From contig NZ_BQHI01000005.1 of assembly GCF_021603585.1 (NCBI RefSeq), positions 124,001 to 188,000 of the forward strand: DNA of 64,000 bases. Direction: 5' to 3'. Positions 27,435 to 35,906 of the stretch are shown piece by piece. Position 1 is the first letter of the stretch; every line of letters begins with the position of its first letter. Below the pieces are notes generated by a model. The model searched no databases, had not been told where the DNA came from, and saw only the letters and a list, made by a program, of their open reading frames with translations. Source of the stretch: Pseudomonas sputi. Its GTDB lineage: Bacteria; Pseudomonadota; Gammaproteobacteria; Pseudomonadales; Pseudomonadaceae. The position numbers and the translations under genes were made by a program.

Positions 27435-28278
27435 CACCTCGGCACTTTTGCACAAGCACAGCTTCGTCGAACTCGGCGCCCGGCAGCGGGCGAAAGCCTT
27501 GCTCGACACCGGCACCTTCCGCGAACTGCTCGACCCGTTTCAGCGCGTCATGTCGCCGTGGCTGGAACGCCAGGGCGTGGTGCCCCAGGCCGATGACGGC
27601 GTGGTGATCGCCAAGGGCAGCCTCGACGGTTTGCCGGTGGTGATCGCGGCGATTGAAGGTGCGTTTCAGGGCGGCAGCCTCGGCGAAGTCGGCGGGGCGA
27701 AGATCGCCGGCGCGCTGGAACTGGCCGCCGAGGACAATCGCAACGGCATCGAGACTCGCGCCATCCTGCTGCTGGAAACCGGCGGCGTACGCTTGCAGGA
27801 AGCCAACCTTGGTTTGGCGGCGATTGCCGATATCCACGCGGCGATTGTCGATCTGCAGCAATACCAGCCAGTGGTCGGTGTGGTGGCGGGCAGCGTCGGC
27901 TGTTTCGGCGGGATGTCGATTGCCGCCGCGCTGTGCAGCTACTTGCTCGTGACCCAGGAAGCACGCCTCGGTCTGAACGGCCCGCAGGTGATCGAGCAGG
28001 AGGCCGGGATCGAGGAATACGACTCCCGCGACCGCCCTTTCATCTGGAGCCTGACCGGTGGCGAGCAACGGTTTGCCAGTGGTCTGGTGGACCGTTATGT
28101 CGCCGATGACGTGGCGCAGATTCGCCGGCAGGTCGGCGAGTTGCTGCAACAGGGCCTGCCGGCGCAACCGCGCAGTCAACGGGCCGAGTGGTTCCTGCAA
28201 CGCCTGACGAGCCTGGACACTGACAAGCAAATCGAGCCTTCGCTGGTTCGCGATCTGTATCAAGGAGAGCGCTCATGA
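27427..28278 (+). CDS. mdcD: Malonate decarboxylase beta subunit
   Basis: MdcD (283 residues) is one of the two carboxyltransferase-like subunits that decarboxylate malonyl-ACP. It has a crotonase/carboxyltransferase fold, with GSLDGLPVVIAAIEGAFQGGSLGEVGGAKIAGALELA, LETGGVRLQEANLGL and GSVGCFGGMSIAAALCSYLL. The ATG at 27427 lies inside the 3' end of mdcC (eight-base overlap). Much longer upstream extension is possible in frame but would overlap nearly all of mdcC and is rejected. Its stop overlaps mdcE as ATGA. Confidence 0.95.
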   Translation: MTDTSALLHKHSFVELGARQRAKALLDTGTFRELLDPFQRVMSPWLERQGVVPQADDGVVIAKGSLDGLPVVIAAIEGAFQGGSLGEVGGAKIAGALELAAEDNRNGIETRAILLLETGGVRLQEANLGLAAIADIHAAIVDLQQYQPVVGVVAGSVGCFGGMSIAAALCSYLLVTQEARLGLNGPQVIEQEAGIEEYDSRDRPFIWSLTGGEQRFASGLVDRYVADDVAQIRRQVGELLQQGLPAQPRSQRAEWFLQRLTSLDTDKQIEPSLVRDLYQGERS

Positions 28279-29060
28279 GTGGTTATTCCGTGCGCGGTTT
28301 GAACTGGTTCAACGCCTTGAGCGCTGGCGCGAAGGTCGCTGAAGGCTTGCCGCCATCGCTGAAGGTCGCCGACGGGCCACTGGGGCGTTTTATCGCCGTG
28401 GTCGCCGATCCGCACAACCGGTTCCCTCGTGCTCGCAATGGCGAAGTCGGTTTGCTCGAAGGTTGGGGCCTGGCCAAGGCGGTGGATGACGCGATCAGCG
28501 CCGACCTTGACCAAACACAAAAGCGCCCGTTGATCGCCATCGTCGATGTGCCGAGCCAGGCCTACGGTCGCCGCGAAGAAGCCCTCGGTATTCATCAGGC
28601 CCTGGCCGGTGCGGCGCACGCTTATGCCCGTGCGCGGCTGGCCGGGCATCCGGTGATTGCGCTGCTGGTGGGCAAGGCCATGTCCGGAGCGTTTCTCGCT
28701 CACGGTTATCAGGCCAACCGCTTGATCGCCCTGCGTGATCCGGGGGTGATGGTGCACGCCATGGGCAAGGCGTCGGCGGCGCGGGTGACCTTGCGCAGCG
28801 TCGAGGAACTGGAAGCTCTGGCGTCCAGCGTGCCGCCGATGGCCTATGACATCGACAGTTATGCCAGCCTCGGGTTGCTCTGGGAAACTTTGTCGGTGCA
28901 GCAGATCGAACAGCCGACGGCGGAGGATCTGGCACGAGTCAGCGAATGCCTGAAGCAAGCGATCGGCGATATTGGCGCGACGGATTTGAGCCATCGTCTC
29001 GGCGCGAAAAATCGCGAAGCCTCCAGCCGCGTACGTGAATTGCTGAGGGCGCAGTGGTGA
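28275..29060 (+). CDS. mdcE: Malonate decarboxylase gamma subunit
   Basis: MdcE (261 residues) is the second carboxyltransferase-like subunit, which pairs with MdcD to release CO2 from malonyl-ACP. Typical stretches include AVVADPHNRFPRARNGEVGLLEGW, IVDVPSQAYGRREEALGIHQALAG and LLVGKAMSGAFLAHGYQANRLIAL. The ATG at 28275 overlaps the mdcD stop. It is biotin-independent, as no biotin carrier or sodium-pump subunit is encoded in the cluster. Confidence 0.95.
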   Translation: MSGYSVRGLNWFNALSAGAKVAEGLPPSLKVADGPLGRFIAVVADPHNRFPRARNGEVGLLEGWGLAKAVDDAISADLDQTQKRPLIAIVDVPSQAYGRREEALGIHQALAGAAHAYARARLAGHPVIALLVGKAMSGAFLAHGYQANRLIALRDPGVMVHAMGKASAARVTLRSVEELEALASSVPPMAYDIDSYASLGLLWETLSVQQIEQPTAEDLARVSECLKQAIGDIGATDLSHRLGAKNREASSRVRELLRAQW

Positions 29061-29674
29061 ACACGCCTCTGGCCCACGACCTGCTGTGGGGCATGACGCC
29101 GGCGCAGTTGCCGGCGGATGCGCCGCAGTGGGCGATTGACTCGCTGAGTGCCGGGCAACCGGTCGTGGTGCGCCGGGCGTTGAGTGAGGATGGGTTGATC
29201 GCGGTGGGCGTGCGCGGTCGGTTGCGCGAGCAGCGGCTGGCGGCGTTCATGGCGCTTGATTCGATTGCTTGCCGGGTCAGCCCGGAAGCCCTTTGTCAGG
29301 TCGAGAGCGAGCGTGATCTGCCGGTCATGCAGGCGCTCCGGCAACTGCGGCCGGTGCTCGATGATTGCGGTTGGATTTGGGGTGTCAGCGGCAGTGTCGG
29401 GTTTGAGCTGGCCAGTGGATTTACGGCGATGCACGAACGCAGCGATCTCGACTTGATCCTGCGAGCGCCGCAACGGATGACCCGCAATCAGGCGCGTAAA
29501 TGGGTCGCGGTTTTCGATCAGGCGATCTGCCGGGTCGATCTGCAATTGCAGACGCCGTTCGGTGCCGTCGCCCTGCGCGAATGGGCTGGAAATGCTTCGC
29601 GGGTGCTGCTGAAAAACGCCCATGAAGCCTGTCTGGTGTCTGATCCGTGGAACCCGCAGGAGCAGGCAGCGTGA
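29057..29674 (+). CDS. mdcG: Phosphoribosyl-dephospho-CoA transferase MdcG
   Basis: MdcG (205 residues) attaches the triphosphoribosyl-dephospho-CoA made by MdcB to Ser-25 of MdcC. It has a nucleotidyltransferase-like pattern: WGVSGSVGFELASG followed by ERSDLDLILRAP, with the two aspartates as likely metal ligands. I prefer the GTG at 29057, which overlaps the mdcE stop as GTGA. A GTG one codon upstream (29054) cannot be excluded; both have GAGGG at 29044-29048. Confidence 0.92.
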   Translation: MNTPLAHDLLWGMTPAQLPADAPQWAIDSLSAGQPVVVRRALSEDGLIAVGVRGRLREQRLAAFMALDSIACRVSPEALCQVESERDLPVMQALRQLRPVLDDCGWIWGVSGSVGFELASGFTAMHERSDLDLILRAPQRMTRNQARKWVAVFDQAICRVDLQLQTPFGAVALREWAGNASRVLLKNAHEACLVSDPWNPQEQAA

Positions 29675-30591
29675 GCAGTCTGCTGGTGTTTCCCGGTCAG
29701 GGCGCGCAGCAGCCCGGCATGCTCCAGCGTTTGCCTCGGGAAACGCTGATCGAGGCCAGCGATAGCCTCGGTGAGGATGTCTGGCGGCTGGATTCCAGCG
29801 AAGCGTTGCGCAGCACCCGGGCGGTTCAGCTCTGCCTGCTGATCGCCGGGGTCGCAGCCTCGCGGCAGTTGTTGCAGGACGGACTGGCCGCAGATTACGT
29901 CGCCGGCCTGTCCATCGGTGCGTATCCGGCAGCAGTGGTCGCCGGCGCGTTGAGCTTCAGCGATGCGCTGCATCTGGTCAGCCTGCGTGGCGAGTTGATG
30001 CAGCAGGCTTATCCACAGGGCTTTGGCATGACCGCGATCATCGGCCTGCCATTATCCACCGTCGAAACGCTGCTGGCGCAGGTGCACAGTGCAGAAGCAC
30101 CGGTGTACCTGGCCAACATCAACGCCGATAACCAGCTGGTGATTGCCGGCAGCGACAAGGCGATGCAGGCGGTCGCCGAGCGGGCACGCGCTCGTGGCGC
30201 CGGTCTGGCAAAACGGCTGGCGGTCAGCGTGCCGTCGCACTGCCCGTTGCTGGATGAACCCGCGCAAACCCTCGCCGAAGCTTTCGCCGAGGTAGAACTG
30301 AAAACACCGCAAATCGCTTACCTGAGCGGCAGTCGCGCCAGGCCTGTGACCCAGGTGGAAGCGCTGCGCGACGATCTCGCCTTCAACATGTGCCGCGTGG
30401 TGGACTGGCGCGGCACCGTGCAAAGCGCTTACGAGCGCGGCGTACGTTTACAGATCGAACTGCCGCCCGGTGCGGTGCTGACCGGGCTGGCGCGCCGGGT
30501 GTTCGAACAGGGGACTGTCGCTGCCTTCGACAGTGCCCGGCTCGACACCTTGCAGGCGCTGTTGCGTGAAGAGGAGGGCCGACGACCCTAA
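29671..30591 (+). CDS. mdcH: Malonyl-CoA:ACP transacylase MdcH
   Basis: MdcH (306 residues) is a FabD-like transacylase that loads the MdcC arm with malonyl from malonyl-CoA to start the catalytic cycle. The N-terminal LLVFPGQGAQQPGML and the nucleophile Ser-81 in GLSIGAY are present, with a histidine in VPSHCPLLD near residue 190. The start is GTG at 29671, overlapping the mdcG stop as GTGA. The 62-base gap after it is the first real intergenic space in the operon. Confidence 0.95.
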   Translation: MSSLLVFPGQGAQQPGMLQRLPRETLIEASDSLGEDVWRLDSSEALRSTRAVQLCLLIAGVAASRQLLQDGLAADYVAGLSIGAYPAAVVAGALSFSDALHLVSLRGELMQQAYPQGFGMTAIIGLPLSTVETLLAQVHSAEAPVYLANINADNQLVIAGSDKAMQAVAERARARGAGLAKRLAVSVPSHCPLLDEPAQTLAEAFAEVELKTPQIAYLSGSRARPVTQVEALRDDLAFNMCRVVDWRGTVQSAYERGVRLQIELPPGAVLTGLARRVFEQGTVAAFDSARLDTLQALLREEEGRRP

Positions 30592-30653
30592 ATCACCGAC
30601 TCAGGCTTCGAACAACAAAAACAATTCGACGATGCACTTTGAGGACTACAACA

Positions 30654-31046
30654 ATGATTATTTACGGTGTGGCGTTTCTCGCCTTTTGTACGCTGGTGGG
30701 TGTCTGGGTCGGTGAACTGCTTGGCAAGTTGATCGGCGTGCCGGCCAATGTCGGCGGTGTCGGTATTGCGATGCTGCTGTTGATCGGTTTGGGCAGTTAC
30801 TTGAATAAAAGTGGATGGCTCAAGGGTAAGACCGAGCAGGGTGTCGAGTTCTGGAGCGCCATCTACATTCCGATCGTGGTCGCCATGGCGGCGCAGCAAA
30901 ACGTTTACGGCGCGCTGAAGGGCGGGCCGATGGCAATCCTCGCCGGAACGCTCGCCGTAGTCATCGCCTTTGCCTTGGTGCCGGTGCTGGTGCGCCTCGG
31001 TAACAAGAAACCGGCGCCGATCACGCCTGCCAAGACTGCGGGGTGA
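30654..31046 (+). CDS. mdcL: Malonate transporter subunit MdcL (MadL family)
   Basis: MdcL (130 residues) is the smaller subunit of the MdcLM/MadLM malonate importer. About four hydrophobic helices are visible, with FLAFCTLVGVWVGELLGKLIGVPANVGGVGIAMLLL in the first half. I start at the ATG at 30654, since the sequence MIIYGVAFLAF gives the family start. A GAGGA lies 9-13 bases upstream. Its stop lies just before the mdcM ATG. Confidence 0.93.
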   Translation: MIIYGVAFLAFCTLVGVWVGELLGKLIGVPANVGGVGIAMLLLIGLGSYLNKSGWLKGKTEQGVEFWSAIYIPIVVAMAAQQNVYGALKGGPMAILAGTLAVVIAFALVPVLVRLGNKKPAPITPAKTAG

Positions 31047-31051
31047 GCGCC

Positions 31052-31816
31052 ATGTACGAATCAATGATGAAAGTCATCACCGGCTACGGCTTGATCAGCG
31101 GTTTCCTGATTGTCGGCCTGACCATGTGGGTGTCCTACTGGATGTCCACCACCTTCACCAAGGGCCGTTTGCATGGCTCGGCCATCGCCATTTTGCTCGG
31201 GTTGGTGCTGTCGTATGTCGGCGGTGCACTGACGGGGGGGCAGAAAGGTGTGGTGGACATTCCTTTGTTGTCGGGTATCGGTTTGCTCGGCGGCGCCATG
31301 CTGCGGGACTTCGCAATTGTTGCCACGGCGTTTGGCGTCAGCGTCGATGAGCTGAAGCGGGCCGGGTTTGTTGGTGTGCTGGCGTTGTTTGTCGGCGTGG
31401 GCACGTCGTTTGTGGCCGGGGTCGGTGTGGCGATGGCATTCGGTTATACCGATGCGGTGAGCCTGACCACCATTGGCGCAGGAGCGGTGACGTACATCGT
31501 CGGGCCCGTGACGGGGGCGGCGATTGGCGCGAGTTCCGAAGTCATGGCGCTGTCGATAGCGGCCGGATTGATCAAGGCGATTCTGGTGATGGTGATGACG
31601 CCGTTCGTGGCGCCGATGATCGGCCTGAACAACCCGCGCAGTGCGGTGATCTTTGGCGGATTGATGGGGACCTCCAGCGGCGTGGCCGGCGGGTTGGCGG
31701 CGACGGATCCCAAGCTGGTGCCTTATGGCTGCCTGACAGCGGCGTTCTATACCGCACTTGGGTGTTTGCTCGGGCCTTCGGTGTTGTTTCTGCTGATGCG
31801 TGGGTTGATGGGCTAG
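31052..31816 (+). CDS. mdcM: Malonate transporter subunit MdcM (MadM family)
   Basis: MdcM (254 residues) is the larger membrane subunit of the malonate importer, with about seven to eight hydrophobic helices and the family segment GAGAVTYIVGPVTGAAIGASSEVMALSIAAGL. I start at the ATG at 31052, preceded by GGGGTGAG. A GTG at 31043 overlapping the mdcL stop is an alternative that adds three residues. It is the last gene of the operon. A REP-like repeat then separates it from convergent mdcR. Confidence 0.93.
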   Translation: MYESMMKVITGYGLISGFLIVGLTMWVSYWMSTTFTKGRLHGSAIAILLGLVLSYVGGALTGGQKGVVDIPLLSGIGLLGGAMLRDFAIVATAFGVSVDELKRAGFVGVLALFVGVGTSFVAGVGVAMAFGYTDAVSLTTIGAGAVTYIVGPVTGAAIGASSEVMALSIAAGLIKAILVMVMTPFVAPMIGLNNPRSAVIFGGLMGTSSGVAGGLAATDPKLVPYGCLTAAFYTALGCLLGPSVLFLLMRGLMG

Positions 31817-31828
31817 GACGATGGTGGG

Positions 31829-31926
31829 TTGTCATTCCCACGCTCTGCGTGGGAACGCCTCAATGGACGCTCGGCGCCCGCTTTGGGGACGAGGCGTCCC
31901 GGGCTGCATTCCCACGCGGGGAACGA
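31829..31926. repeat. REP-like palindromic repeat between mdcM and mdcR
   Basis: This element of about 100 bp has an outer hairpin TTCCCACGC/GCGTGGGAA (31835-31843 with 31847-31855), a central GGAC..GTCC stem and a second, decayed TTCCC/GGGAA unit (31909-31923). It resembles a repeat I know from many Pseudomonas genomes, with a deletion in the right-hand unit. It may act as a bidirectional terminator between the convergent genes. Confidence 0.75.
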
Positions 31927-32847
31927 TCATTGGGTGGCCTGGCGATTGGCGTACATCCGACACTCCGCCAGCAACGCCAGCAGATTCGGATCCCGCTCCT
32001 TGGCCTTCAGGAACACCACGCCAATGTGCTGCTGCAACCGGTATTTCTCCTGCAACGGAATCAGCTTCACCCGGTTCTCGTACACCGCCGCAATCCTGCC
32101 CGGCAGCAACGCATAACCAACCCCGGAGCTGACCATGCTCAGCAGGGTGAAGATGTCGTTGACCTGCATCGCCACCTTCGGCTCGAACCCCGCCTGCCGG
32201 AACACCCGGATGCCGTCCTGGTGGGTGGCGAAGCCTTGGGTGAGGGTGATGAAGGTTTCGTCGCGCACCTCGGCCAGATCCACTTCGCTGCGTTGGGCGA
32301 AGCGCGAATCGGCCGGAGTGGCGAGGAAGATGTCGTCGGAAAACAGCGGAATCTGCTCGCAGTCCGGGTCGTTGACGCTGTCGTCCAGCGACACCAGAAT
32401 CGCGTCGACTTCCATGTTTTTCAGCTTGTAGAGCAGGTCGATGTTCGAACCGAGGATCAGGTCGATGTTGAGTTCGCTGCGGCGGATCTTCAGGCCCATG
32501 ATCAACTGCGGCACGGTTTTCACGGTCAATGAATACAGCGAGCCGAGCTTGAAGCGCTCGGCCGAGAACCCGGCCGCTTCGCGGGTCAGGCGCACGCTTT
32601 CGACCACGTCCTGAATCAGTTTCTGCGCCCGCTCTTCGAGCACGTAGGCGCTTTCCAGCGGTGTCAGGTTGCGGCCTTCGTGCTTGAACAGCGGGCAACG
32701 CAGGGCGCTTTCCAGCGAATGGATCGCGCGGTGCACGCTGACGTTGCTGGTCTGCAACTCGGCGGCGGCGCGGGCGAGGTTGCCGGTGCGCATGAAGGCG
32801 AGGAACACCTCGAGTTTCTTCAGGGTCAATTCTTCGTCGATCAGCAT
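31927..32847 (-). CDS. mdcR: LysR-family regulator of malonate catabolism MdcR
   Basis: MdcR (306 residues) has an N-terminal LysR winged helix-turn-helix (LTLKKLEVFLAFMRTGNLARAAAELQTSNVSVHRAIHSLE, about residues 8-48) and a C-terminal effector domain. It closely resembles MdcR of malonate-using Pseudomonas and presumably activates mdcA onward in response to malonate. Unusually for a LysR regulator it is convergent at the 3' end of its operon rather than divergent from the promoter, as in other pseudomonad mdc clusters. Confidence 0.93.
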   Translation of the reverse strand: MLIDEELTLKKLEVFLAFMRTGNLARAAAELQTSNVSVHRAIHSLESALRCPLFKHEGRNLTPLESAYVLEERAQKLIQDVVESVRLTREAAGFSAERFKLGSLYSLTVKTVPQLIMGLKIRRSELNIDLILGSNIDLLYKLKNMEVDAILVSLDDSVNDPDCEQIPLFSDDIFLATPADSRFAQRSEVDLAEVRDETFITLTQGFATHQDGIRVFRQAGFEPKVAMQVNDIFTLLSMVSSGVGYALLPGRIAAVYENRVKLIPLQEKYRLQQHIGVVFLKAKERDPNLLALLAECRMYANRQATQ

Positions 32848-32989
32848 GGCGCGGACTCTTCTTGGTATCGCTCGATTGTGCCCAAATATCAGGACAGGTG
32901 CAGGCCCGCGTTGAACGCAAACATTGCGCTTTTACGCTCAAGGCCCGAGCCTTGCGCGCTGCGGTAAATGAAATCGAGGTGTGCGACAC

Positions 32990-33607
32990 ATGTATCACGG
33001 AGAAAAACTGAACGCCTGGACCCATCTGGTCGGGGCGGTAGCGGCGTTTGTCGGGGGCGTGTGGATGCTGGTGATTGCCAGCCTCGACGGCAGCCCGTGG
33101 AAGATCGTCAGCGTGGCGATTTACGCCTTCACCTTGCTGGTGCTCTACAGCGCGTCCACCGTGTACCACAGCGTGCGCGGGCGCAAGAAAGCGATCATGA
33201 AGAAGGTCGATCACTTTTCGATCTACCTGCTGATCGCCGGCAGCTACACGCCGTTCTGCCTGGTGACGTTGCGCGGGCCGTGGGGCTGGACGCTGTTCGG
33301 GATTGTCTGGGGGCTGGCGCTGATCGGCATTCTGCAGGAGATCAAGCCGCGCTCCGAGGCGCGGATCCTGTCGATCGTGATCTACGCCGTGATGGGCTGG
33401 ATCGTGCTGGTGGCGGTCAAGCCGCTGATCGCGGCGCTGGGGACGACGGGGTTTGTCTGGCTGGCGTCGGGCGGCGTGCTGTACACCGTGGGGATCATCT
33501 TCTTTGCCCTCGACCATCGGTTGCGCCATGCCCACGGGATCTGGCATCTGTTCGTGATCGCCGGGAGCCTGCTGCACTTTGTGGCGATTCTGTTTTATGT
33601 CCTTTAA
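32990..33607 (+). CDS. Hemolysin III / TrhA family membrane protein
   Basis: The 205-residue protein has about seven hydrophobic helices and the family motifs GEKLNAWTHLVGA, YHSVRGRKKAIMKKVDHFSIYLLIAGSYTP and DHRLRHAHGIWHLFVIAGSLLHFVAILF. The conserved histidines and Asp suggest metal binding, as in related PAQR proteins. Homologues affect membrane lipid homeostasis in some bacteria; a true hemolysin role is doubtful. The ATG at 32990 has GAGGTG upstream. Its stop overlaps that of the convergent LysR gene by four bases. Confidence 0.92.
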   Translation: MYHGEKLNAWTHLVGAVAAFVGGVWMLVIASLDGSPWKIVSVAIYAFTLLVLYSASTVYHSVRGRKKAIMKKVDHFSIYLLIAGSYTPFCLVTLRGPWGWTLFGIVWGLALIGILQEIKPRSEARILSIVIYAVMGWIVLVAVKPLIAALGTTGFVWLASGGVLYTVGIIFFALDHRLRHAHGIWHLFVIAGSLLHFVAILFYVL

Positions 33608-34515
33608 GGGCGCATCAGTCGGTCGAGTTGTTCCCGGGCGCGCTGACTGAAGATCTGCAGCAAATCATTCAGGGTATGCGGCAAAGGTTCAGTGGCGCGG
33701 GTCACGGCGTACAGCGTGATCGGTAGCGGCGGGGCGAGAGGGCGGATAGAGGTGGTGGCCGTTGAGGCACCCAGCGCGGTGAACGGATCGATCACCGCCA
33801 CCCCGGCGCCGGATTCCACCATCGCCCGCGCCAGTGAGTAAGTCTGCACGGCGATCCGCACACGCGGCGGCGGTTCGACCGCTTCAAGATAACTATCGAG
33901 GCGGGCGGCCAGTGGATCGGCGCTGGACAGCCCGATCAGCGGCGCTCCCGCCAACGCCATCAGCGGCAACGGCTGACCGGCCTCTTCCTCCGGCCAATAA
34001 CCTTTCGGCGCCAGCGCCACCAGCACCCCCGAAGCCAATGCCTGGGCCTTCAGCCCCGGATGGTCCGGCAACTGCAACGTCAGGGCCACGTCCACTTCGC
34101 GCATCAGCAGGTTCTGCATCAGCTCGCGGCTGTGGGCGCTCGACAGTTCGCAGGCGATGTCCGGGAACTGCGCCGTCCATTGCCGGATCGCCGGCGGCAG
34201 CAACGACAGCGCCAGCGCCGGGGTCGCGCCGATCCGCAGGCTGTGACCGGGTGCGCGGCGCAGGCTCTGGGCCAGACGCCGCACGCCTTGCAGGCTTTCG
34301 GTGACCTTGTCGACTTCGCGCTCCAGCTCCAGCGCTTCCGGGGTCGCCTGCAACTTGCCGCGCACCCGCAGAAACAACGGAAAGCCCAGCTGCTGCTCGG
34401 CGTGCTGCAGCACCTTGGTCACCGCCGGTTGCGATACGTGCAGCAACTGCGCAGCGGCGCTGACCGAGCCGGTTTGGCGAATGGCCTGGAAAATCTCGAT
34501 ATGACGAAGGCGCAT
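33604..34515 (-). CDS. LysR-family transcriptional regulator
   Basis: The 303-residue protein has an N-terminal LysR helix-turn-helix (MRLRHIEIFQAIRQTGSVSAAAQLLHVSQPAVTKVLQHAEQQLG) and a substrate-binding effector domain. I use the ATG at 34513-34515, since upstream extension adds an unrelated stretch. It is divergent from the D-amino-acid dehydrogenase-like gene across 108 bases and most likely regulates it. The ligand is unknown; an amino acid is a reasonable guess. Its stop overlaps the hemolysin III stop in a convergent arrangement without a terminator. Confidence 0.92.
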   Translation of the reverse strand: MRLRHIEIFQAIRQTGSVSAAAQLLHVSQPAVTKVLQHAEQQLGFPLFLRVRGKLQATPEALELEREVDKVTESLQGVRRLAQSLRRAPGHSLRIGATPALALSLLPPAIRQWTAQFPDIACELSSAHSRELMQNLLMREVDVALTLQLPDHPGLKAQALASGVLVALAPKGYWPEEEAGQPLPLMALAGAPLIGLSSADPLAARLDSYLEAVEPPPRVRIAVQTYSLARAMVESGAGVAVIDPFTALGASTATTSIRPLAPPLPITLYAVTRATEPLPHTLNDLLQIFSQRAREQLDRLMRP

Positions 34516-34524
34516 GACGATCCC

Positions 34525-34539
34525 ATAACCTTTGTTTAT
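34525..34539. promoter_or_regulatory. Candidate LysR operator (T-N11-A) between divergent genes
   Basis: ATAA (34525-34528) and TTAT (34536-34539) form an inverted repeat with seven bases between, and contain a T-N11-A pattern (T34526, A34538). It lies 10 bases upstream of the LysR start and 85 bases before the dehydrogenase. The motif is short and common, so the call is tentative. Confidence 0.35.
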
Positions 34540-34623
34540 AGGTCTGGCATCTTTATTCATTGTTCGGCGCCTGTCACCTCATCCTAACCTCGGCCTCGTC
34601 TTCAAAAAGAATCAAGGACGGAC

Positions 34624-35865
34624 ATGGCTCAGCGTGTGTGCATCATTGGCGGCGGCGTGATCGGGTTGGCAACGGCCTGGGCGCTGGTGCGCGACGGCTT
34701 CGAGGTGACGGTGGTCGAGGCGCGGCAGTCGCTGGGCAGCGAAACCAGTTTCGCCAACGGTGGCCAGTTGTCCTACCGCTACGTTGCGCCGCTGGCCGAT
34801 GCCGGCGTGCCGTTGCAGGCAATCGGCTGGATGCTGCGCGGCGATTCACCGCTCAGGTTGCGCCCGCGCCTGGACCCGGCGCAGTGGCGCTGGATGGCCT
34901 CGTTTCTCGCCGCGTGCCGCACCTCGGTCAATCGTGAAAACGCCGCGCATCTGTTGCGTCTGGCGCTGTTCAGCCAGAGCACCCTGAAACGTTGGCGCGA
35001 GGACGACGGATTGGTCGGTTTCAACTGGCGGCGCAACGGCAAACTGGTGACCTTCCGCAACGCCGCCAGCTTCGAGCATGCACGCAAAGGCCTCGCCGAT
35101 CCGCAGCAACAGCAGGTGTTGTCCGCCACCGAATGTGCGCAACTGGAACCGGCACTGACCGATGCGCCGTTCGTAGGCGCGATCTACACGCCGGATGAAG
35201 AAGTCGGCGACTGTCATGGCTTTTGCCAGCAGTTGGCGGCGCGCTTGAAGGCGTCGGGTCGCTGCGAGTTTCGTCTCGGCCAGCCAGTCACCGGCATCCG
35301 TCACAGCCACGGCGCCGTCACGGCCATTGAACTTGGCGACGAAACCCTGCCGGTCGAACAACTGGTGATCGCCGCCGGCCATCGCAGCCCGTTGCTGGCG
35401 CTGCCCGGCCTGCGCCTGCCGCTGTACCCGCTGAAGGGCTACAGCCTGACTGTGCCGATCGGCAACGCACACCGGGCGCCAGATGTGAGCATCACCGACT
35501 ACGACCGCAAGATCGTCTACGCGCGTATCGGCGAACAACTGCGCGTGGCGGCGATGGTCGATATCGTCGGTTTCGACCCGGCGGTGGACCCCGAGCGACT
35601 GGCGCTGATCAAGCGTCACGCCCGCGACACCTTTCCCGACGCAGGCAACTACGATGCGGCCGTGGAGTGGGCCGGCATGCGCCCGGCCACGCCCACCGGC
35701 GTTCCGCTGCTGGGCGCCACGGCGTATCGCAATCTGTGGCTCAACCTCGGCCACGGCGCGCTCGGTTTCACCCTGGCCTGCGGCAGCGGGCAGTTGCTCA
35801 GCGAACTGATTGGCGAGCAGCGCACATCCATTGATCTGCACGGGTTCAATCCCCGTGCGGCGTGA
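34624..35865 (+). CDS. FAD-dependent D-amino-acid dehydrogenase (DadA-like)
   Basis: This is a 413-residue oxidoreductase of the DAO family. The dinucleotide motif CIIGGGVIGLATAWAL covers residues 6-21, GSETSFANGGQLSYRYVAPLADAG (about residues 39-62) is typical of DadA-type enzymes, and the C-terminal MRPATPTGVPLLG and LGHGALGFTLACGSGQLLSELI close the FAD site. It probably oxidises D-amino acids to keto acids, passing electrons to the respiratory chain. It is not next to an alanine racemase, so it is not the classical dadAX pair. A broken amino-acid-binding-protein gene follows by 41 bases. Confidence 0.9.
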   Translation: MAQRVCIIGGGVIGLATAWALVRDGFEVTVVEARQSLGSETSFANGGQLSYRYVAPLADAGVPLQAIGWMLRGDSPLRLRPRLDPAQWRWMASFLAACRTSVNRENAAHLLRLALFSQSTLKRWREDDGLVGFNWRRNGKLVTFRNAASFEHARKGLADPQQQQVLSATECAQLEPALTDAPFVGAIYTPDEEVGDCHGFCQQLAARLKASGRCEFRLGQPVTGIRHSHGAVTAIELGDETLPVEQLVIAAGHRSPLLALPGLRLPLYPLKGYSLTVPIGNAHRAPDVSITDYDRKIVYARIGEQLRVAAMVDIVGFDPAVDPERLALIKRHARDTFPDAGNYDAAVEWAGMRPATPTGVPLLGATAYRNLWLNLGHGALGFTLACGSGQLLSELIGEQRTSIDLHGFNPRAA

Positions 35866-35906
35866 CGGTTTCTGCTAAAACACCCCACCCACAACGGAGA
35901 ATAACA

